Positions 1 to 7,621 of a DNA stretch of 37,449 nucleotides are shown in pieces. The stretch lies in assembly GCA_002505405.1 (NCBI GenBank), contig DAVD01000042.1:4541-41989 (forward strand). The letters run 5' to 3'. The position numbers and the translations under genes are program-made. How positions within the stretch are numbered: the stretch's first letter is position 1; each line of letters starts with the position of its first letter. This DNA is from Candidatus Poseidonia alphae. Lineage in GTDB: Archaea > Thermoplasmatota > Poseidoniia > Poseidoniales > Poseidoniaceae. The notes below the pieces were generated by a model that worked only from the letters and a program-made list of their open reading frames with translations, was not told the origin of the DNA and made no database searches.

Positions 1-267
1 AGCGAAATTTTCTCGTGGGATTTGCATAACGGCATCATCATCTCGATCACCGTATGCTCGCTCAGGAGTGAGGGTGAATTCTCTTCGCTCTCCAACGGCA
101 GCTCCCATCATTTCCTCTTCAAAACCTGGAATCATTTGTCGGTGGCCAACAAGGAATGTCAACGGGTCACGACCCTCACTTGAATCGAAAACCTCGCCTG
201 AATCGGGTAGGGTCCCTGTATAGTGTACGCTTGCTACTGAGTTTTCTTTTACTGTGTTATCGGACAT
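1..267 (-). CDS. FKBP-type peptidyl-prolyl cis-trans isomerase (SlyD-like), C-terminus cut off by window edge
   Basis: Only the first 89 codons are present; the gene runs off the left end. The start is the ATG whose complement lies at 265-267. The protein opens with MSDNTVKENSVASVHYTGTL, followed by a G-E-V-F-D-S segment, then PLTFLVGHRQMIPGFEEEM and GERREFTLTPERAYG. This is the classic FKBP core as found in archaeal/SlyD-type isomerases, which speed proline isomerisation and act as folding helpers in the cytoplasm. The insert-in-flap domain would follow beyond the window. It starts 4 bases after the stop of the upstream minus-strand gene, so the two are probably co-transcribed. The family call is firm; chaperone specificity cannot be judged from the fragment. 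Confidence 0.9.
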   Translation of the reverse strand, partial: MSDNTVKENSVASVHYTGTLPDSGEVFDSSEGRDPLTFLVGHRQMIPGFEEEMMGAAVGERREFTLTPERAYGDRDDDAVMQIPRENFA

Positions 268-271
268 TGTA

Positions 272-985
272 TCATCTCTTCGTTGTCATTCTTTTGACGA
301 GGTCTCGCAATTTAAGTGCCACATCTGATGGCAGAATCAATTCGAGTTCTTTTTGTTCGATGAATGCTACGGATTCTTCAATACCGATGCGTTCACCTTT
401 TGCCCAAACTTGTCCGAGGACGTTTGAGCGATGCTCTTCTGGGACATTTGGATTATCCAAAATGTCCTTGGCTGCATACTTGTATTCCAAGTACTTTTGG
501 CGGTTGAGTTTGCGTTCTTGCTTCTGCCTTCCGCCACCTTTCTTGTCAAAGCGTCGCTTTCCACGTCGACGGTCGTTTGTTGGAATCGCAACCTTAGTAT
601 CGATTTTCTTGAATACGTTTTTGACACGGATTGCGGCTTCGCTAGCAATAGACTGAGCAGGAAGTTGAACGGCACCTGTAGATTCAACAACGGTTGTTTG
701 TGCTTCGACTTGTTCAACCAATTCGGTCGCCACTGGTACAGCGGTCGAATCTGCCTTGAGCGCAGCGCCAGCTTTCTTTAATTCCTCAGATTTCCGTCGC
801 ATGTCTGCGAGTCGCTCTTCCCGAGATTGATTGAGTGATGATTTAGGTTGTTGCTTCTGTGGAGCTGTTGGGATCGATGCAGGTTTGACTACAGGAGCCG
901 AAACATCACCTTTCTGGACAAGTTTTTGCTTGGCTTCCCTTTGTTTTCGCTCGAGGTCTGCCTTTATGTCAACTGGTTTAGCCAC
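272..985 (-). CDS. Unrecognised basic, disordered-tail protein; true start probably upstream
   Basis: I do not recognise this family. The first ~120 residues are rich in Lys, Gln, Ala and Pro and look disordered. Around residues 120-165 there is a very basic stretch (DRRRGKRRFDKKGGGRQKQE). The last ~70 residues look like a compact helical domain (YLEYKYAAKDIL, then GQVWAKGERIGIEESVAF, then LKLRDLVKRM). The basic core suggests nucleic-acid or ribosome contact, but that is inference. The listed start is a GTG at 985. The frame stays open to a TAG at 1118-1120, and the added residues (RRPRRNEPFNPFAKDAS) have the same composition, so the protein probably begins near 1114, where the only candidate is ATT. 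It lies between kae1 and the FKBP gene on the same strand. Confidence 0.7.
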   Translation of the reverse strand: MAKPVDIKADLERKQREAKQKLVQKGDVSAPVVKPASIPTAPQKQQPKSSLNQSREERLADMRRKSEELKKAGAALKADSTAVPVATELVEQVEAQTTVVESTGAVQLPAQSIASEAAIRVKNVFKKIDTKVAIPTNDRRRGKRRFDKKGGGRQKQERKLNRQKYLEYKYAAKDILDNPNVPEEHRSNVLGQVWAKGERIGIEESVAFIEQKELELILPSDVALKLRDLVKRMTTKR

Positions 986-1176
986 GGGTTCTGGTGTGGC
1001 TTCGGGGCGTCGAACAGGCTGTCGCGCTTGTTCACTCCGGCGCTTTTGATGCTGTTGAGATGCATCTTTTGCGAATGGATTGAACGGTTCGTTGCGACGT
1101 GGCCTGCGGTTAATGTGCTATTCCCCCAACCATTGGCCGGACTCCACCTGTTAAAACCGTATGGATTGAAATCGCA

Positions 1177-2184
1177 TTACGGCCAAACAATTGGCGTCTG
1201 GTCAGTGCGCAGATATTGGTCGATTGCACTCTCACTGAGTTTCGTTGACCTTTTTGTCGCTTCGAGCCAACCGAGCCGAGCAATCATCGTCCCATTGTCA
1301 ATGCAATACATTTTGGGGGGGGCGTGTGAAGTGCCATCCCTGTCGGATGCCATCTCGTTGCACATGTTACGAATTCTTTCATTGCATGCAACACCACCAC
1401 CAAGAAGAAGTTCACGTTTACCCGTATGGGCCATGGCCCGTTCGGCCACCTCTACACATGCAGCAAATGCGTGCTCCTGCAATGACCAACATACGGATTC
1501 CAATGATGCACCGTTCTCAATAAGTCGTTGGGCAGCGGTCATCAACCCAGAAAAAGCAAGGTCCATCCCCCGAACTGCATACGGTAGGCGCAACCCCTCC
1601 ATGGATGGATTAGGGTTGGACTTCAGATATTCGTTAGCCTTTTGCTCAATCACTGGACCTCCAGGGAAAGGTATGCCTTGAGCCCGTGCGAACTTATCCA
1701 ACATGTTACCAATACCGATATCCAAGGTCTCACCCAATACGCGGTATCGGCCATTTAGCCGAGCGATGACCTGTGTATTTCCACCGGATACATACAGCAA
1801 AACCGGGTCGTCACATCCACATTGCTGCCGCCCAATTTCGATGTGGGCAACACAGTGATTGACCCCAACAAGAGGGGCGTTGAGGCGAGAGGATAATCCT
1901 CTCGCTATCGCAGCACCTACCCTCAGGCACGGACCCAATCCTGGACCTTGGGAATACGCCACCGTGGTGATGTCGGATGGTGACAGAGATTGTTGCTCTA
2001 GAATCTGGCGAAAAAGATGGCCTGCAACAGCTTTGTGATGATCTGCAGCTTCTCTAGGATGGATTCCACCCTGGTCCGGCCGTAACGTGTCAGAGGCCGA
2101 TGGAAAGGGAACTCCGTCGGCATTTACCAGCCCAAAAGAAAGGGTGTGGGCGGTCGTTTCAATGCCCAGCGTCCAACCTGACAT
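1177..2184 (-). CDS. kae1: Kae1/TsaD, tRNA N6-adenosine threonylcarbamoyltransferase catalytic subunit
   Basis: This 335-aa ASKHA-fold protein is the catalytic subunit of the KEOPS complex. It moves the threonylcarbamoyl group from TC-AMP to A37 of ANN-decoding tRNAs. Visible marks: the N-terminal GIETTAHTLSFGLV phosphate loop, SQGPGLGPCLRVG near residue 80, the metal-binding pair in NHCVAHIEIG (His110, His114), YVSGGNTQVI, and a C-terminal GGGVACNERIR followed by DNGTMIARLG. In many archaea Kae1 is fused to the kinase Bud32. Here the protein ends right after the Kae1 domain, so Bud32 must be encoded elsewhere. It starts with ATG and diverges from hutI, 51 bases away from the start preferred for that gene. 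Confidence 0.96.
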   Translation of the reverse strand: MSGWTLGIETTAHTLSFGLVNADGVPFPSASDTLRPDQGGIHPREAADHHKAVAGHLFRQILEQQSLSPSDITTVAYSQGPGLGPCLRVGAAIARGLSSRLNAPLVGVNHCVAHIEIGRQQCGCDDPVLLYVSGGNTQVIARLNGRYRVLGETLDIGIGNMLDKFARAQGIPFPGGPVIEQKANEYLKSNPNPSMEGLRLPYAVRGMDLAFSGLMTAAQRLIENGASLESVCWSLQEHAFAACVEVAERAMAHTGKRELLLGGGVACNERIRNMCNEMASDRDGTSHAPPKMYCIDNGTMIARLGWLEATKRSTKLSESAIDQYLRTDQTPIVWP

Positions 2185-2235
2185 GACCCGATGAGGAAGC
2201 CATTGTTCTTCAACCCTCTTTGCCTAGGAGTGTAT

Positions 2236-3504
2236 GTGCCGACGTTACTGGTTGATGCTGGACCAATGGTCCACTTCGAAAATACATTGATGCATCCAAG
2301 CTCACGCCCCATTGAAGAATCAATATTTGCCGAAGGAATGGGGATTCTTGTAGAAGGCGGCGTAATTACAAGAATTCAACCATCACAGGAGATGCGGGAA
2401 GAATTTTCCTATCATGGCGATGAACCGACTTTGATTGATGAACTCAACATTCGGTCCCTTGGAGGGAAGGCAATCATCCCGGGGCTCATTGATTCCCATA
2501 CGCATTTAGTATGGGCGGGGGATCGTTCCCAAGAAGTACGATGGCGACAAGAGGGGAAAAATTACACTGAAATCTCGCAAATGGGAGGCGGTATTGCACA
2601 TACGACTTCAGCAACACGGACCACTTCGAAGGATGAATTGTTCCGTCTTGGATACTCGCGGATGAGGGCGGCTTTACGCAGCGGAACGACCCATTTGGAA
2701 GTGAAAAGCGGGTACGGGCTTGATACAACTACGGAATTAAAACTTATCGAAGTTGGCCACATGCTGGGGGAAATCAAACATCTGCCGACTACCGATTGTA
2801 CGTGGCTTGGTGCTCATGACGTCCCATCCCCTCTGTCGATGGAGGAATATGTAGATGAATTGTTGAGTGATCAACTTCCAGCTGTTGTTGAGCAAGGTTT
2901 GGCTCGGTCGGCTGATGTGTTCTGTGAACCAGGCTGGTTTTCACTCGAGCACAGTGAATCGCTGTTGAAGGAATCTCGAGCCGCCGGACTTTCACTCAGA
3001 ATGCATATCGATGAATTTTCAAACGGAGGCGGAGGGGAACTTGCTGCTGAACTGAAAGTGGATACGGCCGACCATTCGTACCATACTCCAATGGACGCAC
3101 GCCTCGACATGCAAAAGGCGGGTGTCATCACTGGTTTTTTGCCTGGGACTCCTTATGCAATGGGTGATTCATGGCCCGCCATGAAACCCATGGTTGAACA
3201 TGAGATCGATTTCACACTCGCTACTGACTTCAATCCAAACTGTCAAACTTTGAGCCTTCCCTTCATGGGATCCCTCATGGTGCAACGTTGCGGGCTGAAT
3301 CCCCTCGACGCATTGTTTGCGGTCACGTCACAAGCTGGTCGATCAACGCCACATCCTTCGGGAAACCCCCATGGCCGCCTTTCAATTGGCGCTGTTGCAA
3401 ACTTCAACGTGCTCGATAGTCCACATTGGGAGTCGTGGGCTTTGCAACCGAGTCATACTCCGTTTCATTCAACGGTGCTTGAAGGTGAAGTCCACATCCA
3501 TTGA
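2236..3504 (+). CDS. hutI: Imidazolonepropionase (histidine degradation, step 3)
   Basis: HutI hydrolyses 4-imidazolone-5-propanoate to N-formimino-L-glutamate. The protein is an amidohydrolase-fold enzyme of 422 aa from the chosen start. It shows GLIDSHTHLVWAGDR with the metal-binding HxH (about His88, His90), HLEVKSGYGLD, TWLGAHDVP, HIDEFSNGGGG and ATDFNPN, all typical of HutI. I prefer the GTG at 2236 because AGGAG lies at 2226-2230 with 5 bases between. The frame also has an ATG at 2191, but that would leave only 6 bases to the divergent kae1 start and add a non-homologous leader. The enzyme works downstream of hutU and hutH (7.6-11.2 kb) and upstream of ftcD (19.9 kb). Confidence 0.95.
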   Translation: MPTLLVDAGPMVHFENTLMHPSSRPIEESIFAEGMGILVEGGVITRIQPSQEMREEFSYHGDEPTLIDELNIRSLGGKAIIPGLIDSHTHLVWAGDRSQEVRWRQEGKNYTEISQMGGGIAHTTSATRTTSKDELFRLGYSRMRAALRSGTTHLEVKSGYGLDTTTELKLIEVGHMLGEIKHLPTTDCTWLGAHDVPSPLSMEEYVDELLSDQLPAVVEQGLARSADVFCEPGWFSLEHSESLLKESRAAGLSLRMHIDEFSNGGGGELAAELKVDTADHSYHTPMDARLDMQKAGVITGFLPGTPYAMGDSWPAMKPMVEHEIDFTLATDFNPNCQTLSLPFMGSLMVQRCGLNPLDALFAVTSQAGRSTPHPSGNPHGRLSIGAVANFNVLDSPHWESWALQPSHTPFHSTVLEGEVHIH

Positions 3505-3533
3505 ATTACCTGCAATTGTAAGACTTATGATTC

Positions 3534-3544
3534 ATATATTAATT
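3534..3544 (+). promoter_or_regulatory. Probable TATA box for the small gene at 3574
   Basis: The stretch between the hutI stop and the next gene is very A+T-rich and contains catatattaat, an archaeal TATA-like element about 30-40 bases before the ATG at 3574. This would give the small gene its own promoter rather than read-through from hutI. It is judged by eye only. Confidence 0.4.
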
Positions 3545-3573
3545 GATATACAAATAACGAAAGGATGATTATC

Positions 3574-3897
3574 ATGTATTGGGTTGAAACGGTTGTTTGC
3601 TCCGGGGCAAAAGGAAAAGATGCCAAATTACGTAGGAAATTACAATCTCGCCAAGAATACAAACGTAGGCAACCAGGGTGTGTTGCTGCATGGCTGGGGC
3701 GAGGGCCGGAGGACAAGACCATGCTTCTTGTTCAATCTGTATTCAAGAGCCAAAAAGATTGGAAACGTATTTCCCAAGAAATACAAACAGTACTTGATCC
3801 CAAAGACGGAGGTATCGAAGGACTTTTGCTGGGTCCACCCCTTGTAGGTGTGTTCGAATTGTCACCAGATGAGTTGGTTTTGAATTCATCCAGCTAA
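3574..3897 (+). CDS. Small protein, possibly of the ABM-like dimeric alpha/beta-barrel fold
   Basis: A 107-aa soluble protein beginning MYWVETVVCSGAKGKDAK. The order strand (YWVETVVC), helix (KLRRKLQSRQEYKRRQPGC), strand (VAAWLGR), strand (KTMLLVQSVF), helix with a Trp (SQKDWKRISQEIQ) is what one expects from small antibiotic-biosynthesis-monooxygenase-like (ABM) proteins. That is a fold guess, not a family match, and no catalytic residue can be named. I chose the ATG at 3574; another ATG at 3565 overlaps the AAAGGATG motif that could act as ribosome binding site for 3574. It follows hutI on the same strand after 69 bases that hold a probable promoter. A perfect inverted repeat lies 26 bases after its stop. 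Confidence 0.65.
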   Translation: MYWVETVVCSGAKGKDAKLRRKLQSRQEYKRRQPGCVAAWLGRGPEDKTMLLVQSVFKSQKDWKRISQEIQTVLDPKDGGIEGLLLGPPLVGVFELSPDELVLNSSS

Positions 3898-3922
3898 TCG
3901 GTAAAATTACGCACCCCCATGC

Positions 3923-3946
3923 GTCGCATAATGTGAGTTATGCGAC
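3923..3946. repeat. Perfect inverted repeat (9-bp arms, 6-base spacer)
   Basis: GTCGCATAA at 3923-3931 is matched exactly by TTATGCGAC at 3938-3946, with tgtgag between. The element lies 26 bases after the stop of the small gene at 3574-3897 and 210 bases before the DUF5679-like gene. It could be an RNA hairpin or a dimeric-regulator operator. It lacks the T-run expected of a terminator. The rest of 3898-4155 holds no gene I can support. Confidence 0.6.
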
Positions 3947-4155
3947 AAGGATCCGCAGAGGTGGTAATTTGAGAGAAGATGAATCATGCATTATGCTTCG
4001 CAGTATCCCTTTTCGAGGTACACCCGTGAGAAAAATTTCCAAAAAGATGGAAAAATCGCCCTCCAAACCTACCCTCGGGGCTGGAAATTCCATGATTATT
4101 TGAAAAATTGACGAAGCGTTCAAATTGAATGTGTATTTCGAAGGAATTGAACATC

Positions 4156-4308
4156 ATGTCAGGCGTAGATGGATATTGTTTGAAGTGTAAAACCTATGGT
4201 CCAATTAAGGACGGTCAACTCATCAAAATGAAAAACGGCAGAACGCGAATGGCTGGTACCTGCTCTCAGGCAGGATGTACCGGAAAGATCTCTAAAATTG
4301 TGAGTTGA
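4156..4308 (+). CDS. Mini zinc-binding protein, DUF5679-like
   Basis: A 50-aa protein: MSGVDGYCLKCKTYGPIKDG, then a short basic strand and a second knuckle in GTCSQAGCTGKI. The pattern CxxC, a KMKNGRTRMAGTC strand and CxxxxC fits the small DUF5679 zinc-ribbon proteins common in archaea, whose function is unknown. The ATG is preceded by AAGGA ending ten bases upstream. It stands alone, 60 bases before the tRNA gene on the same strand. Confidence 0.8.
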   Translation: MSGVDGYCLKCKTYGPIKDGQLIKMKNGRTRMAGTCSQAGCTGKISKIVS

Positions 4309-4334
4309 CCTTTCTCAAGCCTCCACCGAATTGG

Positions 4335-4340
4335 TTTAAT
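4335..4340 (+). promoter_or_regulatory. TATA-like element of the tRNA-Val gene
   Basis: The sequence ggtttaatacc places TTTAAT 29-34 bases before the first base of the tRNA. That is where an archaeal TATA box is expected for a tRNA transcribed from its own start. Confidence 0.55.
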
Positions 4341-4368
4341 ACCGAAGTACGGTGGCTCAATCTACCTA

Positions 4369-4445
4369 GGGCTCGTGGTCTAGGGGTTTATGACGTTGCC
4401 TTGACATGGCAAAGATCGAGAGTTCGATTCTCTCCGAGCCCACCA
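4369..4445 (+). tRNA. tRNA-Val(GAC), with encoded CCA
   Basis: A full cloverleaf can be folded by hand. The acceptor stem GGGCTCG (4369-4375) pairs with CGAGCCC (4435-4441), followed by discriminator A (4442) and CCA (4443-4445). The anticodon stem TTGCC/GGCAA encloses loop TTGACAT, giving anticodon GAC (valine). The T stem GAGAG/CTCTC encloses TTCGATT. The D arm contains TCTAGGGGTTTATGA, typical of archaeal tRNA-Val. There is no intron. A T-rich stretch at about 4457-4469 may end transcription. Confidence 0.96.
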
Positions 4446-4509
4446 TTGAATTAACATTGTTTGCTTTTGCTATACCGGATTCACTAAATGCCGGCAGGGA
4501 AGCAAACAA

Positions 4510-4878
4510 TCAATCTTCATCGCCTAGGTGTTCCGGCTCAAGTACTTCCACAATTTTAGATTCAATGTGGATTGGTTCATCATCATCTTCAAACATGAAG
4601 TCACTGCTCCCACCATCCCAAACTTTGACATCATCAGATTGTTGAAAAGTTTCTTCAGGGACAGCCTGATTGGGTCCGAGTGAGTAATTTCTTGGATCCA
4701 AATCTGGCTTTTCGGCATCAATATCTTCCATCGGGGGCGGAGCTTCTCTTTCCTCCATGATAGAGCCTGCATGAAAGGTCCCGCATTCGGGGCAACGGTA
4801 CGTTCCTTTTCGTTCTAAACAACCACAAACTGGACAGGATTCAATGCCCAAAAATTGGTCAAGATTGTCTTCGGACAT
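4510..4878 (-). CDS. Acidic zinc-ribbon protein, unknown function
   Basis: A 122-aa protein with a zinc-ribbon near the N-terminus (CPVCGCLERKG, then YRCPECGTFHAG: two CxxC pairs) and a long acidic, probably disordered tail rich in Asp and Glu. No enzyme motif is visible. The gene starts 7 bases after the stop of the large EF-hand/zinc-ribbon membrane protein and shares its ribbon style and acidity. The two are therefore very likely one transcript and perhaps work together. I do not recognise a named family. Confidence 0.8.
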   Translation of the reverse strand: MSEDNLDQFLGIESCPVCGCLERKGTYRCPECGTFHAGSIMEEREAPPPMEDIDAEKPDLDPRNYSLGPNQAVPEETFQQSDDVKVWDGGSSDFMFEDDDEPIHIESKIVEVLEPEHLGDED

Positions 4879-4884
4879 TCGGTA

Positions 4885-6651
4885 TCACTCGACAAACATG
4901 TCTTCTTGATATCCAGTGACTTCATCGCCAGTCCCGTCTTCTTTGATGGTGACAGTGCCTTCATCGTCATCGAATTCAAGAATGGTCCCGAAGATTTCTT
5001 CGTCATCAAAGGTCAATCCCACATGAGAACCAATGTCAATAGGGTCGTCTTCTTCATCTTCATCTGGTTCCTCATTAGAATCGTCATCACCGGCGTCATC
5101 TTCATCATCGTATGATTCTTCATCCTCGAGGTCATTCTCACCTTCTTCATCTTCCGATTCGGAATCATCATCATCGGAATCGATTTGTTCTGCTTCTTCT
5201 TTGTCCTCATTGACTTCTTTCATAGCACGCGCTCGTGCTCTCCATGAGGGTACAATTGCAAGATGCGTGATGAGGCTACCCAGTAAACCAACTATACCAA
5301 GAACTGTAAAGATGATTCCGTCCAGATAAAACCCTTTGGGCATGGAACTGGATTCTCCAGAGAACGGAGTAAGGGAATTGGAACATTCCCCTTTCTGGTA
5401 AATTGGGTCGCAAGCATAGACCATGCCCTCTGTGAGTTGGACATTATCATCTCCCATGATGATTGTACTTGGGTCCTTGGCTGAATATTCAACCATTCCA
5501 CCACTTCCATCAACTGGACCAAATAATGCGTTTACAAGTAAGAGTACGATCATGATTCCAAAACCAGTGTGGATGAGTGGCCAAACAGCATCGTTCCATG
5601 ATTTTGACATCATCCGTCGCTGCATTGGAGTTGGGAATTCCTTTTCTTCCCCTTCCTCTTCGTCCTCCACCGACTCCATGGATTCTGTAAATTCAATGAG
5701 GTCGATCATCCCATCTCCGTCCGAGTCCATTTTGTTCATGATTCCTTCTACTTCTTTGATGTCAATGAGATCACTGTATTTTTCATTGATCACCGCGACC
5801 AGTTCTGTTAGGGTAATCTGACCGTTTCCATCTTTATCAAGGTCATTAAAAAGACGTTGTGCAGAGATATCATGCTGGTCCATCAAGTCCGCGAGGGCAT
5901 AGAGAGGAGAATGAAATTCCGATTCTGCCTCTTCTTCATCAAGTTCAAAGTCTTCTTCGTCCATTTCGGCCTCAAGGTCTTCGTCATTTCCATCCGATTC
6001 ATCATCCATTGAGGATTCATCCTCTTCGTCCTCATCCTCTTCATCCTCATCCGATTCGTCCTCGTTGGCTTGTTCTTCGTCAATTTCTTCTTGATCGGCT
6101 TCTTCAGAACCATCATCAATTAGGTCTACGTCAACTTCCGCTTCTTCATCAATCGGCCCTTCATCTGATTCTTGGTGTTCGTCCATTGATGGGTCATGGC
6201 TGCCCGTAAGTATGACCTCAAACTCGTCCAAATCAATCAAACCATTTTCATCCCTATCGATTTCTTTAACCAAGCGCTCTACTTGGCTCAAAGGCAAGTC
6301 AGCTAGATTGAGACTAAGCAGTCCGCGCTTGAGTTCTCCCGTGTCGATCATGCCGTCTGAATTTTCATCAAACCGGTCAAACAACTTACGAATATCTACG
6401 CCCGTGTTGTTCACCCAATTCCTCAAAATATCCACGACGTCATCTGCGACGAAGACAACCCCACATTCTGGGCAGCGAGTCGAATCGAGGGGAACTAATT
6501 TGTTGCATGCACCGCATTCCCCCAGTGCTTCTTCAGAAACTCCCGAAAATTTGGTTTGACACTCCGGACATTCTTTGGAATCAAGAGGTATTACTGTCCT
6601 GCATGCGCCACATTCTGCCATCTTAACAGAGTCGTTTTCATCATCGCTCAT
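4885..6651 (-). CDS. Membrane protein with two zinc ribbons and four EF-hands (putative calcium sensor)
   Basis: 588 aa from the ATG at 6651, which has AGGTGG six bases upstream; an in-frame start at 6693 would add a poorly placed leader. Order: two zinc ribbons (CGAC...CPEC twice, residues 14-63); an EF-hand pair with loops at about 95-106 (DENSDGMIDTGE) and 132-143 (DRDENGLIDLDE); a very acidic linker (about 155-245); a second EF-hand pair at 272-283 (DKDGNGQITLTE) and 309-320 (DSDGDGMIDLIE); membrane helix 354-378; an external loop with Cys414 and Cys423; membrane helix 443-468; another acidic stretch; and a C-terminal KOW/SH3-like strand unit (GSHVGLTF...GTILEF...GTVTIKEDG). All four loops keep the Asp/Glu ligands. 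Basic residues flank both helices on the side of the termini, which predicts cytoplasmic EF-hands. The exact role is unknown. Confidence 0.88.
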   Translation of the reverse strand: MSDDENDSVKMAECGACRTVIPLDSKECPECQTKFSGVSEEALGECGACNKLVPLDSTRCPECGVVFVADDVVDILRNWVNNTGVDIRKLFDRFDENSDGMIDTGELKRGLLSLNLADLPLSQVERLVKEIDRDENGLIDLDEFEVILTGSHDPSMDEHQESDEGPIDEEAEVDVDLIDDGSEEADQEEIDEEQANEDESDEDEEDEDEEDESSMDDESDGNDEDLEAEMDEEDFELDEEEAESEFHSPLYALADLMDQHDISAQRLFNDLDKDGNGQITLTELVAVINEKYSDLIDIKEVEGIMNKMDSDGDGMIDLIEFTESMESVEDEEEGEEKEFPTPMQRRMMSKSWNDAVWPLIHTGFGIMIVLLLVNALFGPVDGSGGMVEYSAKDPSTIIMGDDNVQLTEGMVYACDPIYQKGECSNSLTPFSGESSSMPKGFYLDGIIFTVLGIVGLLGSLITHLAIVPSWRARARAMKEVNEDKEEAEQIDSDDDDSESEDEEGENDLEDEESYDDEDDAGDDDSNEEPDEDEEDDPIDIGSHVGLTFDDEEIFGTILEFDDDEGTVTIKEDGTGDEVTGYQEDMFVE

Positions 6652-6680
6652 GATTCCACCTATTAGTGGGATGACGGGGA

Positions 6681-6690
6681 TAGATATAAT
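6681..6690 (-). promoter_or_regulatory. Probable TATA box for the EF-hand protein operon
   Basis: On the minus strand attatatcta lies about 30-39 bases before the ATG at 6651, followed by AGGTGG as ribosome binding site. This fits an archaeal promoter with a short leader. Confidence 0.5.
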
Positions 6691-6730
6691 CATTCACGGC
6701 AATTTCCTAACAGAGGGGATAAAATTCCTT

Positions 6731-7621
6731 ATGGCGCCTCGGTTGTGGCTCGTAATAGGTGAGGGAATGTTGACCGGAATGTACTCCTTGGAAATCTCCA
6801 ATCACGACGATTTGTTTTCAGAAGTCGAGAGGTTATCCGAAGGGCATGGAGGGAAAAAACTCTGCATCAGTCGATTGCCCCAGCGAACATTACTGCGTCA
6901 TTTATCGTTGAATGAATATGATTGTTATTGGTTATCCGAACAGGACACCCCACAGTCCGTACGACCCACTACTCAGGCCATACATGGCCTTCTTGCCTCG
7001 TTCATAGAGGGCGATGAAAACGGGATCTCAGTTGTTGAAGGGCTCAACTGGATTGTCCAAAAGGAGGGGATTGATTCAGCCATGAACCTGCTTCAGAGAA
7101 TTGAAACTGTAGCCGCCAATACCAACCACACACTTCTCTTTCCGATGGATGCGCTCGCCTTTGACGCCATTGATTGGGCAAGAATACGCTCAATTGCCCC
7201 AGCCATCGAACATTCTCAATCAATGGAACCCACACTTACCACTGAACTTTTGTTCACAGAACAATCCAAACTGGACCCATTCACGCCTGATGATGATGAT
7301 GCCCGATTGTTGGTCCATCTCACCACCTTGCCGTCGCTTGGATTCAATAAGAATCAATTATCAAAGCGGATGTTGCAATGGAGGCGTATGGGTTTTGACG
7401 TATCGGAATTGGAGCCTGCACTATCGCTTCATGACGATCCCAAAATCCATCAATTGTACCTTTCTGTGGAAGAAAAAATCCGAACGGCCGTAGAATTAGC
7501 CCGCTTATTGGATTCACACAAGGCTAAAATTGATGTAACGACCTTTGAGGTGACGATGTTTCGAATTATGCAATTAACCGGTCTTGATGAAATCAGCTCT
7601 ATGCTTCATGAACTTTCATGA
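6731..7621 (+). CDS. DUF835-like protein
   Basis: 296 aa from the ATG at 6731 (MAPRLWLVIGEGMLTGMYSL). The first ~165 residues match the DUF835 pattern: an opening strand, a helix (LFSEVERLSEGHGG), CISRLPQRTLLRHL, YDCYWLSEQ, GISVVEGLNWIVQKEG and a helix before HTLLFPMDALAFDAIDW. DUF835 is an archaeal domain resembling KaiC/RecA-like signalling folds and is often linked to sensory systems; its biochemistry is not settled. The C-terminal part (FNKNQLSKRMLQWRRMGFDVSELEPAL onward) is helical and looks like a repeated helix-loop-helix region common in related archaeal proteins. It diverges from the EF-hand gene and its last 6 bases overlap the end of hutH on the other strand. An earlier ATG at 6575 would lie inside the EF-hand gene, so it was not used. 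Confidence 0.75.
   Translation: MAPRLWLVIGEGMLTGMYSLEISNHDDLFSEVERLSEGHGGKKLCISRLPQRTLLRHLSLNEYDCYWLSEQDTPQSVRPTTQAIHGLLASFIEGDENGISVVEGLNWIVQKEGIDSAMNLLQRIETVAANTNHTLLFPMDALAFDAIDWARIRSIAPAIEHSQSMEPTLTTELLFTEQSKLDPFTPDDDDARLLVHLTTLPSLGFNKNQLSKRMLQWRRMGFDVSELEPALSLHDDPKIHQLYLSVEEKIRTAVELARLLDSHKAKIDVTTFEVTMFRIMQLTGLDEISSMLHELS

Noticed and set aside
848..1681. Long plus-strand frame (277 codons) opposite kae1 and the basic protein
   Set aside because: It is a shadow of two well-supported minus-strand genes and has no domain of its own.
3993..4103. A 36-codon plus-strand frame starting MLRSIPFRGT, with a GTG-started longer version from 3933
   Set aside because: Basic and short, no recognisable motif, no ribosome binding site, and the longer version overlaps the inverted repeat. 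Not enough to call a gene.
3938..4123. A 61-codon minus-strand frame in the same gap
   Set aside because: No motif and no good start context; composition does not look coding.
5033..6209. Serine-rich and histidine/proline-rich frames opposite the EF-hand gene
   Set aside because: They are antisense readings of GAN/GAR codons in the acidic linkers. The minus-strand gene has clear domains.
4885..6651. Repeated gaa/gat-rich tracts that might suggest a repeat array
   Set aside because: They are low-complexity coding for Asp/Glu, without constant repeat length or spacers, so not CRISPR or tandem repeats of interest.
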